DNA from: Escherichia sp. E4742
GTDB taxonomy: Bacteria; Pseudomonadota; Gammaproteobacteria; Enterobacterales; Enterobacteriaceae
NCBI RefSeq assembly: GCF_005843885.1
Contig: NZ_CP040443.1
Coordinates: forward strand, 2,666,001-2,730,000
Direction: 5' to 3'
DNA: 64,000 nt
The position numbers were made by a program, and so were the translations under genes. The notes under the pieces were generated by a model. It had not been told where the DNA came from. It was given only the letters and a program-made list of their open reading frames with translations, and ran no database searches. This document shows, one piece after another, positions 44,254 to 52,083 of this stretch. How positions within the stretch are numbered: the first letter of the stretch is position 1; each line of letters opens with the position of its first letter.

Positions 44254-45586
44254 CAGACTGAAAATATTCCGCCGGATACTGCAAACGACGGGAGGTGTTG
44301 CACTGTTATTGTGGGGTGGCTGTGCCGGAGCCGGAGACAATTCAGGAGGTGTTCCGGGCATACTGAAGTTTGCACAGCAGTATCAGCAGCAGGAAGCCTC
44401 TGCCATAAAAGAGGGAGGTTCAGGTGGAAAAACGGACAGTGTCGCCAGGTCTGTCGGAAAAGGTGAAGCAGGGGCGGGCAGCACTACCGAACTGCGACGC
44501 CGGCTGACGCTGAGGGAACAGGAGGTTCGACAGCTTAAAAAGGAAAACCGGGGACTGCGTGAACGACTGAAAGTGCTGCCTGACACTGCACAGGATAATG
44601 CAGAAAAAGACAAGGTGGTGGCTTCCCTGAAAGCGGAACTTGATGAAAGCAGGAAACAGCTTGAGACCATCACCAGAAAGGGAGAGCAGGCTCAGGAAAC
44701 GCTGAATGCGCAGGTTATTGAGCTGAAACAGCAACTGTCCCGTATGGAAACGGAAAGTAAGGCTGCTGCTGAACAGGCCGGAAAAGAAAAGACTGAGCTG
44801 CAGGCCACGCTGAATACCCTGAAAGCTGAAATGGCGGATATGCCGGTAGTGACAGCAGAAATGCTGAAACCTGACGATATGCAGCAGACTTATGCCGCCG
44901 GTGTGATGCTGGGACGCGATATGCTGAATCTCCAGGTTGCACAACAACAACTTGGTCTGAAAACAGATAACCGAATTCTGATGGCAGGAATACGCGATGC
45001 GCTGAACAGGAAAGTTCTGCTGAATGAATCTGTTCTGGATGTCGCTCTGCAGCGGGCGGAAGAGCTGGCACAGGAAGCCCGTCTGGCTGTGATTCGCGAA
45101 CAGAAGAAGGTGGGGGCAGCCTGGCTTGAGAAGTTCAGAAAACAGAAAGGCGTGAAACAGGCGGAAGGGGGATTCTGGTACCGGAGTGAGTATGCCGGCG
45201 ATGGTGAGTTTATCCGTGGTGATGACACCCTGGTGGATGTTGTGGTGACAGAAAAACTGACGAATGGCACGGTTGTTGAAGATATGGATGCAAGAGGTCG
45301 GGTGATATCTCAGGTCCTGGGTGAATATCCGCCGGTGTTCCGCGAAGCACTGATGTTGATGAAGAATCACGGAACAATGGAGCTTGTTGTCCCTCCGGAG
45401 CTGGCTTACGGTGATGAGGGATATCCACCAAAAGTTCCCCCGGGAGCAACCATGGTTTACACGCTCAGGGTTGAAGAAGTGAAGCCTGTTGCAGAACCCG
45501 CGTCCGGTGAAAGCGCCGGGAAAAAAGCGTTATCTCTGGCCGGAAAGAATGACAAAGCAGGCCGGACAGAAGGAGTGAAAAAATGA
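44246..45586 (+). CDS. FKBP-type peptidyl-prolyl isomerase with long coiled coil
   Basis: 446 residues, not part of any pap operon I know. N-terminal hydrophobic signal ending WGGC (possible lipoprotein, Cys26, though the lipobox is imperfect), a coiled coil at about 75-200, a Mip/FkpA-like dimerisation region (QTYAAGVMLGRDMLN, LMAGIRDALNRK), and a C-terminal FKBP domain with VPPELAYGDEGYPPKVPPGATMV split by few changes from FkpA. It would isomerise prolines in the periplasm, probably on fimbrial subunits (inference). It overlaps papK and papF by 8 and 4 bases, so it is an integral operon member. Confidence 0.9.
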   Translation: MNDRLKIFRRILQTTGGVALLLWGGCAGAGDNSGGVPGILKFAQQYQQQEASAIKEGGSGGKTDSVARSVGKGEAGAGSTTELRRRLTLREQEVRQLKKENRGLRERLKVLPDTAQDNAEKDKVVASLKAELDESRKQLETITRKGEQAQETLNAQVIELKQQLSRMETESKAAAEQAGKEKTELQATLNTLKAEMADMPVVTAEMLKPDDMQQTYAAGVMLGRDMLNLQVAQQQLGLKTDNRILMAGIRDALNRKVLLNESVLDVALQRAEELAQEARLAVIREQKKVGAAWLEKFRKQKGVKQAEGGFWYRSEYAGDGEFIRGDDTLVDVVVTEKLTNGTVVEDMDARGRVISQVLGEYPPVFREALMLMKNHGTMELVVPPELAYGDEGYPPKVPPGATMVYTLRVEEVKPVAEPASGESAGKKALSLAGKNDKAGRTEGVKK

Positions 45587-46143
45587 AAAACAGAATGAGG
45601 CTGATATTATCAGCACTGACGGGCGGAGTTATGTTGTTATCGGCACCGGCCATGGCAGTGGATGTCCCCATAAAAATAACCGGAACCGTTTATATCCCCC
45701 CCTGTAAAATAAAAAATGATACTGACTTTAAAGTCTCTTTCGGAAAGATTGCGCTTCAGAAAGTGGATGGACGGAATTATGCACAACCCACAACCGTGGA
45801 AGTCAGTTGTGAGTATTTCCAGGGAAAACCATATATCCGTCTGTCCGGGGGAACCGGTCAGCTTTCCGGTGCACCCGATAATGTGCTGAAAACCACGGGT
45901 GCTAATCCTTCGGCACTGGGAATTGCATTATATCAGGGTGGGGGGGTGGATCCTCAGAATCCGCTCAGGCTGGGTGCCGGAGCACAGGGACAATATGGAT
46001 ATGAAATCACAAAAGGCCTTTCAGCCGTTAATGTTCAGAGCAGCCAGTTTACGTTCACAGCGGTGCCTTATAAATATGGCAATACAGAACTGAATGCCGG
46101 AACTTTCAATGCTTCGGTCACAATGAGCATCAGTTACCTGTAA
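45583..46143 (+). CDS. papF: PapF/PapE-like minor fimbrial subunit
   Basis: 186 residues, signal peptide (AMA-V), DVPIKITGTVYIPPCKI with the first Cys, VSCEYF with the second, and ASVTMSISYL at the end. VYIPPC is the PapF signature; PapF links the adhesin to the tip fibrillum. Only one such gene is present where pap has both papE and papF. ATGA overlap with the FKBP gene. Confidence 0.88.
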   Translation: MKNRMRLILSALTGGVMLLSAPAMAVDVPIKITGTVYIPPCKIKNDTDFKVSFGKIALQKVDGRNYAQPTTVEVSCEYFQGKPYIRLSGGTGQLSGAPDNVLKTTGANPSALGIALYQGGGVDPQNPLRLGAGAQGQYGYEITKGLSAVNVQSSQFTFTAVPYKYGNTELNAGTFNASVTMSISYL

Positions 46144-46172
46144 CAGAAAAAACTGTAATAAGGTGGAGAAAT

Positions 46173-46496
46173 ATGAAATATATGCGGTATAGCGCGCTAA
46201 ACCCTGAATCAGTTCATGCTGCGAAATATTTATGTCCCGGAAAGGTTATGCCGGAGCATTTTGAACAATTGATGTTGCTGTCTAAAATAAGAGGGAAGAA
46301 GATTAATGCTGCACTGAAGGATTTTCTTGTTCACGGAAAAACACGGAAGGAAATATTTTGTATCTATGGTATCAGTCCGGGATATTTTTCTCATAAACTT
46401 AATCAGTTAAGGTATTGTAGTCGAATGATTATGGATTTACTTCCTTACTACGTGTGTGACGATGCGGATAATATTCAAAATGAAAGAATACATTAA
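46173..46496 (+). CDS. papB: PapB-family fimbrial regulator
   Basis: 107 residues. The core HFEQLMLLSKIRGKKINAALKDFLVHGKTRKEIFCIYGISPGYFSHKLNQL matches PapB in its helix-turn-helix half (shown here in pieces: FLVHGKTRKEI and GISPGYFS). PapB binds AT-rich DNA upstream of the operon and tunes phase switching. In pap it lies between the switch and papA; here it is the eighth fimbrial gene, which puts its dose under control of the full-length transcript. Confidence 0.85.
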   Translation: MKYMRYSALNPESVHAAKYLCPGKVMPEHFEQLMLLSKIRGKKINAALKDFLVHGKTRKEIFCIYGISPGYFSHKLNQLRYCSRMIMDLLPYYVCDDADNIQNERIH

Positions 46497-46860
46497 ACCA
46501 GTGTTCCTGGTTCTGCTTACTGGTATATTGCTTGGTGGATGCGAAAGCAGACCAGGCAAACCTTTACACCAGACGACAGGAATAAAACCAACGAGTAGTT
46601 CAGGAGATCGTCTGGATGATGTTGAAAAAATGGAACGCTGTCGGCGGGAACTGGAGGCGCTGAAGAAAATAGATTCGGCGGTATATAACAAACGTAAAGC
46701 GGAATTTGACAGACTGGTCTCAGGCGCATCGCTTTATAACGGAGTAAGAAGTGATGTCGGAAATTATACTCAGAGTGCAGTTGATGCATTGTACCGATTC
46801 AGATCAAATAAATTGTGTGCCGATATAGCCAGTGACGTATTAAAGGAGTTGGCTAAATAA
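46480..46860 (+). CDS. Fimbrial-operon lipoprotein
   Basis: 126 residues from ATG 46480, overlapping the papB end by 17 bases. Lipobox LLGG-C near residue 19; the mature part has a short helix (MERCRRELEALKKID) and three further Cys. No homologue known to me in pap-type operons. It may sit with the FKBP and DsbA as an assembly helper (inference). Confidence 0.7.
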   Translation: MKEYIKPVFLVLLTGILLGGCESRPGKPLHQTTGIKPTSSSGDRLDDVEKMERCRRELEALKKIDSAVYNKRKAEFDRLVSGASLYNGVRSDVGNYTQSAVDALYRFRSNKLCADIASDVLKELAK

Positions 46861-46884
46861 AAGCAGTATGCCATGGAGTGTTCT

Positions 46885-47901
46885 ATGAGTTATTTTAAAA
46901 TAAAGTATTTTTTATTTTTATTTCTGATTTCTAATGGAGTGTTTTCTGCAGGTAGCAATTATCAGAATTTTTTATGGGCTCCAGCCTCTCCATCTTCTGT
47001 ATCAAATGCAACCTCAGTGACTATAGATGATAGAGCTGTATCACAAGTATCTATCACATTTCCACAGATTAACACTTGGAAAGTGTTAGCCACATCCTGT
47101 AATGGATATTGGGGTGCACTGCAAAAAGGAAACTATAGATATTGGCTGCAATATAAGACTGGATGGCAGAAGACCTCTGAAGGGTTAGTATATCGATTTA
47201 ATGATGTCAGTAATTGGGATGTAGCGTTATCAACACCAGTGCCAGGTGTTAATACTATGGTGAGTACAAATATTTACAAGGAACAAGGAATGTCTGGTTG
47301 TTGGCAGTTAGGAGAGATTGTGGGATTTAATCCAGACGTACCTATTCCGGTATTTCGTGTGAATATCGAACTTCAGCGGAGTACTGCTTTTCCTGGTAAA
47401 TATACTATTCGTGTACCATATTGGTGGGCATATGAAGAAAATAAAGGAAGTGGATACGATGATGCTATAGCATGGCGTAGTTTTGGTATAATTATGCAGA
47501 ATGAATCGCCATCTTACATTGGTATACCTGTTGTTATTACGTCAAAATGCAATTTCAACACATCGCCAATAAATTTATCCCATGGTTCACTGGCTGGGCG
47601 GGATGCTGATGGCAACCAGACAACACCTTACAATCTCAATGTTACCTGTATGTCAGGAACTTCATTGTCGGTGAAACTTATTGGTTCACAAAAAGTATCA
47701 GGTAAAACAGATAACTATACACGGTGCGGAAGTGGCGGAATGTGTGAACTGACATTTGATAATGGTAAACATGATGAAACAATGACTATCGATAACAGCA
47801 AGACGCTATCTATTAAATCCACTTATCACCTGAATGATATTACTAAACCGGTGGCTGAATATTTTGAAGGAAGTGGCGTGTTGCAGGTGCTGGTAAATTA
47901 A
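46885..47901 (+). CDS. papG: PapG-like two-domain tip adhesin
   Basis: 338 residues from ATG 46885 (GGAG six bases upstream). Signal peptide (FSA-G). The lectin half (about 22-220) is Trp/Tyr-rich and little like any PapG class I recall. The pilin half starts about 225 (ITSKCNFNTSPINLSHGSL) and ends VAEYFEGSGVLQVLVN, as in PapG. Lower GC than the neighbouring genes. It should decide receptor specificity, which I cannot predict. Confidence 0.85.
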   Translation: MSYFKIKYFLFLFLISNGVFSAGSNYQNFLWAPASPSSVSNATSVTIDDRAVSQVSITFPQINTWKVLATSCNGYWGALQKGNYRYWLQYKTGWQKTSEGLVYRFNDVSNWDVALSTPVPGVNTMVSTNIYKEQGMSGCWQLGEIVGFNPDVPIPVFRVNIELQRSTAFPGKYTIRVPYWWAYEENKGSGYDDAIAWRSFGIIMQNESPSYIGIPVVITSKCNFNTSPINLSHGSLAGRDADGNQTTPYNLNVTCMSGTSLSVKLIGSQKVSGKTDNYTRCGSGGMCELTFDNGKHDETMTIDNSKTLSIKSTYHLNDITKPVAEYFEGSGVLQVLVN

Positions 47902-48002
47902 AACATTATTGTTCGTATTGTTTTTATTTTTACATTGCATCGGGCCTGAGTTAACTGGGGCAGAGTGAGTATCTACGCCGGACTTCCGGAGTTGACATAA
48001 AT

Positions 48003-48218
48003 ATGCGTTCACAACCTGACTGTTATGAAAAAATCATCCGTTTTATGGAAGAGCGAGATGCATCCGTATCACCGCTGAAAACGCGTGAAATTGCGGATGG
48101 TTGCGAAATGTCTGTTTACCTGGCGCTTTATTATCTCCGGGAGTTGAACCGGCAGCATATTGTGGAGCCTGACCGCAGTGGTAAGGGAAGCGCTATCTAC
48201 TGGCATCTTGTGAATTAA
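48003..48218 (+). CDS. papI: PapI-family fimbrial regulator
   Basis: 71 residues, winged-helix PapI/FaeA type: TREIADGCEMSVYLALYYLRELNRQ followed by the wing GKGSAIYWHL (family pattern TAEIAEAL..YQARYYLLLLEKEG). PapI raises Lrp affinity for the distal GATC site and turns the operon ON. In pap it is divergent from papB at the 5' end; here it is downstream of the adhesin on the same strand, perhaps with its own promoter (TTGACA just before its start region). Confidence 0.85.
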   Translation: MRSQPDCYEKIIRFMEERDASVSPLKTREIADGCEMSVYLALYYLRELNRQHIVEPDRSGKGSAIYWHLVN

Positions 48219-48256
48219 TTATCTGAATTTGATAACTAAATTATGGAATCTGCATA

Positions 48257-48898
48257 ATGCGTAAAGGCAGACTGATTTCTCTTTTTTTGTGCTTGGCATT
48301 GTCCGGCACAGTATATGCAGCAGAGGAAAACGCAACATATTCGGTTCTGGATAAACCGATAACGAGTGCCGTTCAGGATAATGAAACGGTGGTTGAGTTT
48401 TTTTCTTTTTATTGCCCACCCTGTTATGCCTTTTCTCAGGATTACGGCATTGATAAAACCATCCGCGAAAGCCTTCCTCCGGGGAAAAAACTGGTCAAGT
48501 ATCATGCCGGTTTTCTGGGAGAGCTGGGAGAGGAACTGACCCGGGCGTGGTCAGTGGCAATGGTGCTGGGTGTGGAAGATAAGGTGGAGCCGCTGTTATT
48601 TGATGCCGTGCAGAAAACGCGGAGACTGAAATCAGCTGCAGATATTCCGGGGATTTTTATCCGTGCGGGTGTTTATCCGGGGGAATATGTGCAGGCACTT
48701 GCCAGTAAGGAAGTGGCTGAGATGACAGAGAAGCAGAAACGTCTGTTCAGGGAGTATGGTGTGACCGGCACCCCGTCCGTGTATGTCAACGGCAGATACC
48801 ATATTGAGAACAGTGCATTTCAGGCAGACAGTGTGGAGGCTTTTCGTAAAAGCTACATTGCTGCGGTGAAATCCCTGACTGACCGGATAGATAAATAA
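48257..48898 (+). CDS. DsbA-type thiol:disulfide oxidase of the fimbrial operon
   Basis: 213 residues, signal peptide (VYA-A), active site CPPC (Cys54-Cys57) in FFSFYCPPC, cis-Pro loop VTGTPSVYVNGRYH. About the same layout as the element's other DsbA (20975) but clearly divergent. PapD and many pilins need disulfides made by DsbA, so a dedicated enzyme in the operon is sensible (inference). Confidence 0.9.
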   Translation: MRKGRLISLFLCLALSGTVYAAEENATYSVLDKPITSAVQDNETVVEFFSFYCPPCYAFSQDYGIDKTIRESLPPGKKLVKYHAGFLGELGEELTRAWSVAMVLGVEDKVEPLLFDAVQKTRRLKSAADIPGIFIRAGVYPGEYVQALASKEVAEMTEKQKRLFREYGVTGTPSVYVNGRYHIENSAFQADSVEAFRKSYIAAVKSLTDRIDK

Positions 48899-48910
48899 AT
48901 TGTTGTAATC

Positions 48911-49492
48911 ATGGAGACAGTGTGGGTTGCCGGACGCAGCAGTTATGAAACAACCGGCGTAATACATCTGTTAAAAGGCTGTGGTATCAGTGCCGGGCTT
49001 TTCCGGCCGGGAGGACGGCTCCGAGCCGGAGACACGTTGATACTCTGTTTCAGTAGTGCACCTTTGCTGGGGTGGTGGCGGTATCTGAAGATAACACAAT
49101 GGGTGATGCATCGTTATGATATACGGTTGATTGTTCTGTGTCCTGATGAGCTGCACCGGGCTGGTATTGTATGTGGCAGAAATACATTGTCAGTGAATGG
49201 AGAACACAGTTGTATTCATTTGTCCCGGTCATTACAGCAGGCAGTACAGTGCTGTCTGCCGGAGAAAATACTGACCCCTTATTGGGAATGTATCGGGCTG
49301 TTTTTTCTGGAAAGAGCTGTTCAGGCCCTGCGGATTCATCCCTCCGGGGAGGCCGACTGCCCGGCAGCACGAAGAGCGAAGAGCATACTACCGGCGTGGC
49401 CAGATGGTTCAGAGCCTGGGGATTATTTCACTGCTGAAGCTGAAAGTATTCATGGCCGGTTTTGTCGGGTAACCGTCCCCATTCATATCTGA
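48911..49492 (+). CDS. Probable LuxR-type regulator, C-terminus out of frame
   Basis: The first 125 residues look like a small receiver-less regulator N-terminus. Toward the end, LTPYWECIGLFF resembles the start of a LuxR helix-turn-helix. The expected continuation appears in other frames: FSGKSCS in one, and YYRRGQMVQSLGIISLLKLKVFMAGFVG in another, up to a stop at about 49472 (split here: YYRRGQMVQSLGI and LKLKVFMAG). Several indels at 49300-49400 therefore seem to break it. Possibly a fimbrial regulator. Confidence 0.4.
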   Translation: METVWVAGRSSYETTGVIHLLKGCGISAGLFRPGGRLRAGDTLILCFSSAPLLGWWRYLKITQWVMHRYDIRLIVLCPDELHRAGIVCGRNTLSVNGEHSCIHLSRSLQQAVQCCLPEKILTPYWECIGLFFLERAVQALRIHPSGEADCPAARRAKSILPAWPDGSEPGDYFTAEAESIHGRFCRVTVPIHI

Positions 49493-49539
49493 AGATGGAA
49501 GCATTTCCCGGCGTGGGGGACCGGACGGAGAGGGTGATA

Positions 49540-49689
49540 ATGTGTTGTCGGTGCCGAAAGGGGCAATTCGGGATATATGACAGTCGTGAGCGTCCTGTCG
49601 GAAGAAGGCTGTTACTTGCTTTTCTGGCTGGTTTTATTTCCGAGGTGTCAGTTGTTATTTATGTGCTGAGCTATATAAGTACTCCGTAA
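49540..49689 (+). CDS. Small single-helix protein, doubtful
   Basis: 49 codons beginning MCCRCRKGQF with a CxxC-rich head and one hydrophobic helix (LLLAFLAGFISEVSVVIYVL). GGAGAGGG lies before the ATG. It could be a small membrane protein or noise next to the IS66 remnant. Confidence 0.3.
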   Translation: MCCRCRKGQFGIYDSRERPVGRRLLLAFLAGFISEVSVVIYVLSYISTP

Positions 49690-49779
49690 ATTACGGGTGT
49701 CGTATTACTTTAGAGGAACAGGAATAAAGCCTAGTATTTCGTAAGGAGTCGGGGGAACTCGCATTGCGCGATCACCGGC

Positions 49780-50275
49780 GATATGGAAGAGGACGCTCAG
49801 TTCGCCTGACGGGTGTAAGGCAGCAATTCATCCCGCCGGGATGTCGGCTACGACGGAAGTTTCTCCAGTACACCCCGCAGCTAGGTTACCGGATCCAGAC
49901 CGTTCAGCCGGGTTGTATGCTGCAGGGGCATCAGCGCCGCCCACCGCTTCACGGATACCCGATGGCACCGGGGATCAACTTCTTGGCTGTCACGGAATAG
50001 CGCGCTGTAACCGACATAACCGTCCACCACCAGAGTCTCCGATCAGCCGGCCAGCATCGCCCGGACATATTCTCCCCACGTCCCCGCAGGCAGTCGTACA
50101 CCACGATATCGCGCTCACTGCCCGTAGCACTGACATACGCCCACAGGTAACCCTTTTTCGCTTTGCCCTTCTGTGTGACTTGGAGCTGCAGCGGCGTCTC
50201 GTCTGCCTACAGCACCGGCTGGGGCAGCAGGTCCCGCTTCAGGGCCTCCTCCAGTTCGCGGATATGTTGTTCTAG
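49780..50275 (-). pseudogene. IS66-family transposase remnant
   Basis: On the minus strand the sequence reads fragments of an IS66 TnpC C-terminal half: LQLQVTQKGKAKKGYLWAYV, DIVVYDC, LVVDGYVGYSALF and LNGLDPVT followed by a stop, then VLEKLPS. In-frame stops occur in at least three places, so it is dead. It abuts and has replaced the 5' end of the second methylase copy. Confidence 0.75.
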
Positions 50276-50289
50276 TGTCGACTTTTCTA

Positions 50290-50876
50290 CCTGCATGGTT
50301 TAACCGGACTGCCCGTTATCACAAACGCCATAAGGTGTTTGAGGATTTTGTCAGTTGCAGTGTGATTGCCCTGGAGAACCGGCTTCAGTTCAGTGAGACG
50401 CGGGAACTGAAGTACCTGCGAATCGTCAGTGGTTATGAAAAGCAGGATGTTATCAACATGGCGCATTTACTTGCCCATGTCACTGAGGGGCTGGAGCAGG
50501 GATTCAGTGATTTTCTGGGCGGCGTGTTCATGCAACTGGAGCTGACATGTGAAAGCGTTGTTTGAGAACAAGCCCTTTATCACGCTCAGTGAACCTGCCT
50601 GTGGTGCTGGCAGTATGATTCTGGCTATGGCTGACACCCTGAACCGTTCGGGTTATCCGGCATACCGCAGGATGTGGGTGTCGGCAACGGATATTGACCC
50701 GCTGGCAGCCGGCATGGCGTATATACAATTGTCGCTGTGTGGTGTGGCCGGAGAAGTGGTGATAGGCAACTCATTGTGTAATGAGCGACGCCGGGTGCTG
50801 CTGACGCCCGGACATTACCTCGGAAACTGGTTATATCGTCTACGTCATGTTCAGGAACAGGCTGCCGCCTGGTGCT
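50290..50876 (+). pseudogene. Second, broken copy of the N6-methylase-like gene
   Basis: It matches 36920-37607 at about nine of ten bases. The first 12 codons are lost to the IS66 remnant, and an internal deletion around 50540-50552 removes the motif X region (FTPWSVASMM) and shifts the frame. The 3' part retains motif I (EPACGAGSM) and the original longer C-terminus GNWLYRLRHVQEQ. With copy 1 it brackets the fimbrial module. Confidence 0.85.
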
Positions 50877-51040
50877 GAATGTTTTTTGCTATGACTAAGC
50901 CAGCCTTCGGGCTGATTTTTATTTTGTGAAAAATGGTAGTAGAGGGATATCCTCTTAATTAGATTAAATTTTTATCTGATACTTGAAATCAGGCGAAGCG
51001 GCACCAATTTAACTCTGTTTGCAACAAATGCGGGGGTAAT

Positions 51041-52083
51041 ATGAGTCTTCAGAATAAATTTAAGAATTTTCATGATGCTATCAAGTTAGGAAGGAAGGAC
51101 CTTGAGTACACGACGGCCCGTCTTAAGGACGATAGCATTACTGCTGATATTGTTGAACGATTCAAAGAGGATGGATATCCGGTCATTGAGGATTTCATTC
51201 AGGGATCTTTGGCGACTTCCACTGGTATCCGGGAAAAGGGGCAGGATTACGATATTGACCGTGCGATTGTAATTGAAGCAAAACTGGCTCCAGAAAACCC
51301 AATAACACCGAAACTTGCAGTTTTTGAAGTGTTGGAAAAACGAGGTTTTAAAAATGCTAAGATTAAAAAACCTTGTGTGACTGCTGATTACAAGGCTGAT
51401 GATCTTCATATCGATATTCCTATTTACCGTAAGTATGATAACGGTCAGTACGAATTGGCCGTTGGAAAGAGATATTCAGACGAGAATACTCGTGAGTGGG
51501 CCAGAGCTGCGCCACGTGAACTTATTGACTGGGTGAATAATTACGACGCTAATGAAGCTTATGGTTCGAATAAGCATGACCAATACCGGCGTATTGTCAG
51601 GTACCTCAAACGTTGGAGAAATTTCACATTTGGTGATGATGTACGTCGTAAAATTTACTCCATCGGTATTACGGTTATGGTTAAGGAATCCTTCTTCTCT
51701 TCAATCAACGATGAAGGGTTTCCTGATGATCTCTCTGCGCTGAGGAAGACAATAAATTATATTCTCAATTATCAAAACTATTTCACCCCAGTTGAGGATG
51801 GTAAATATGGAATCAAAGCTACGCTTCCTGTAAGCCCTTTCAGAGATATTTTTCATGGTAGTAGTATCGTGACAGGTACTCAGTTTCGCAATAAGCTAAG
51901 TGCGCTGTTGAAACCTTGGATAAGGTTGCAGACGAAGATCAAGAGTCCAGGCAGTGTGAATTGCTGCGAAGTGTATTTGGTGAAGATTTCCCTGAGTGTG
52001 CAGCAACTTCATCTGCTTCGTCATCCACTGTAAAAACGGTTTTTGCATCTGCTGGAGTTGTTGGGACATCGCAAGGCGCATGA
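51041..52083 (+). CDS. CBASS CD-NTase (cGAS/DncV-like nucleotidyltransferase), one frameshift near the end
   Basis: Signature GSxx...DYDID: Gly55-Ser56 in IQGSLATSTG, Asp71 and Asp73 in QDYDIDRA, third metal Asp125 in LHIDIPIY. On phage infection it would make a cyclic oligonucleotide that activates the SAVED effector. The frame breaks at the A-run 51911-51913; a fourth A gives TLDKVADEDQESRQCELL and FGEDFPECA, the usual CD-NTase C-terminus, ending at 52083 with an ATGA overlap with cap2. Repaired length about 347 residues. Confidence 0.9.
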
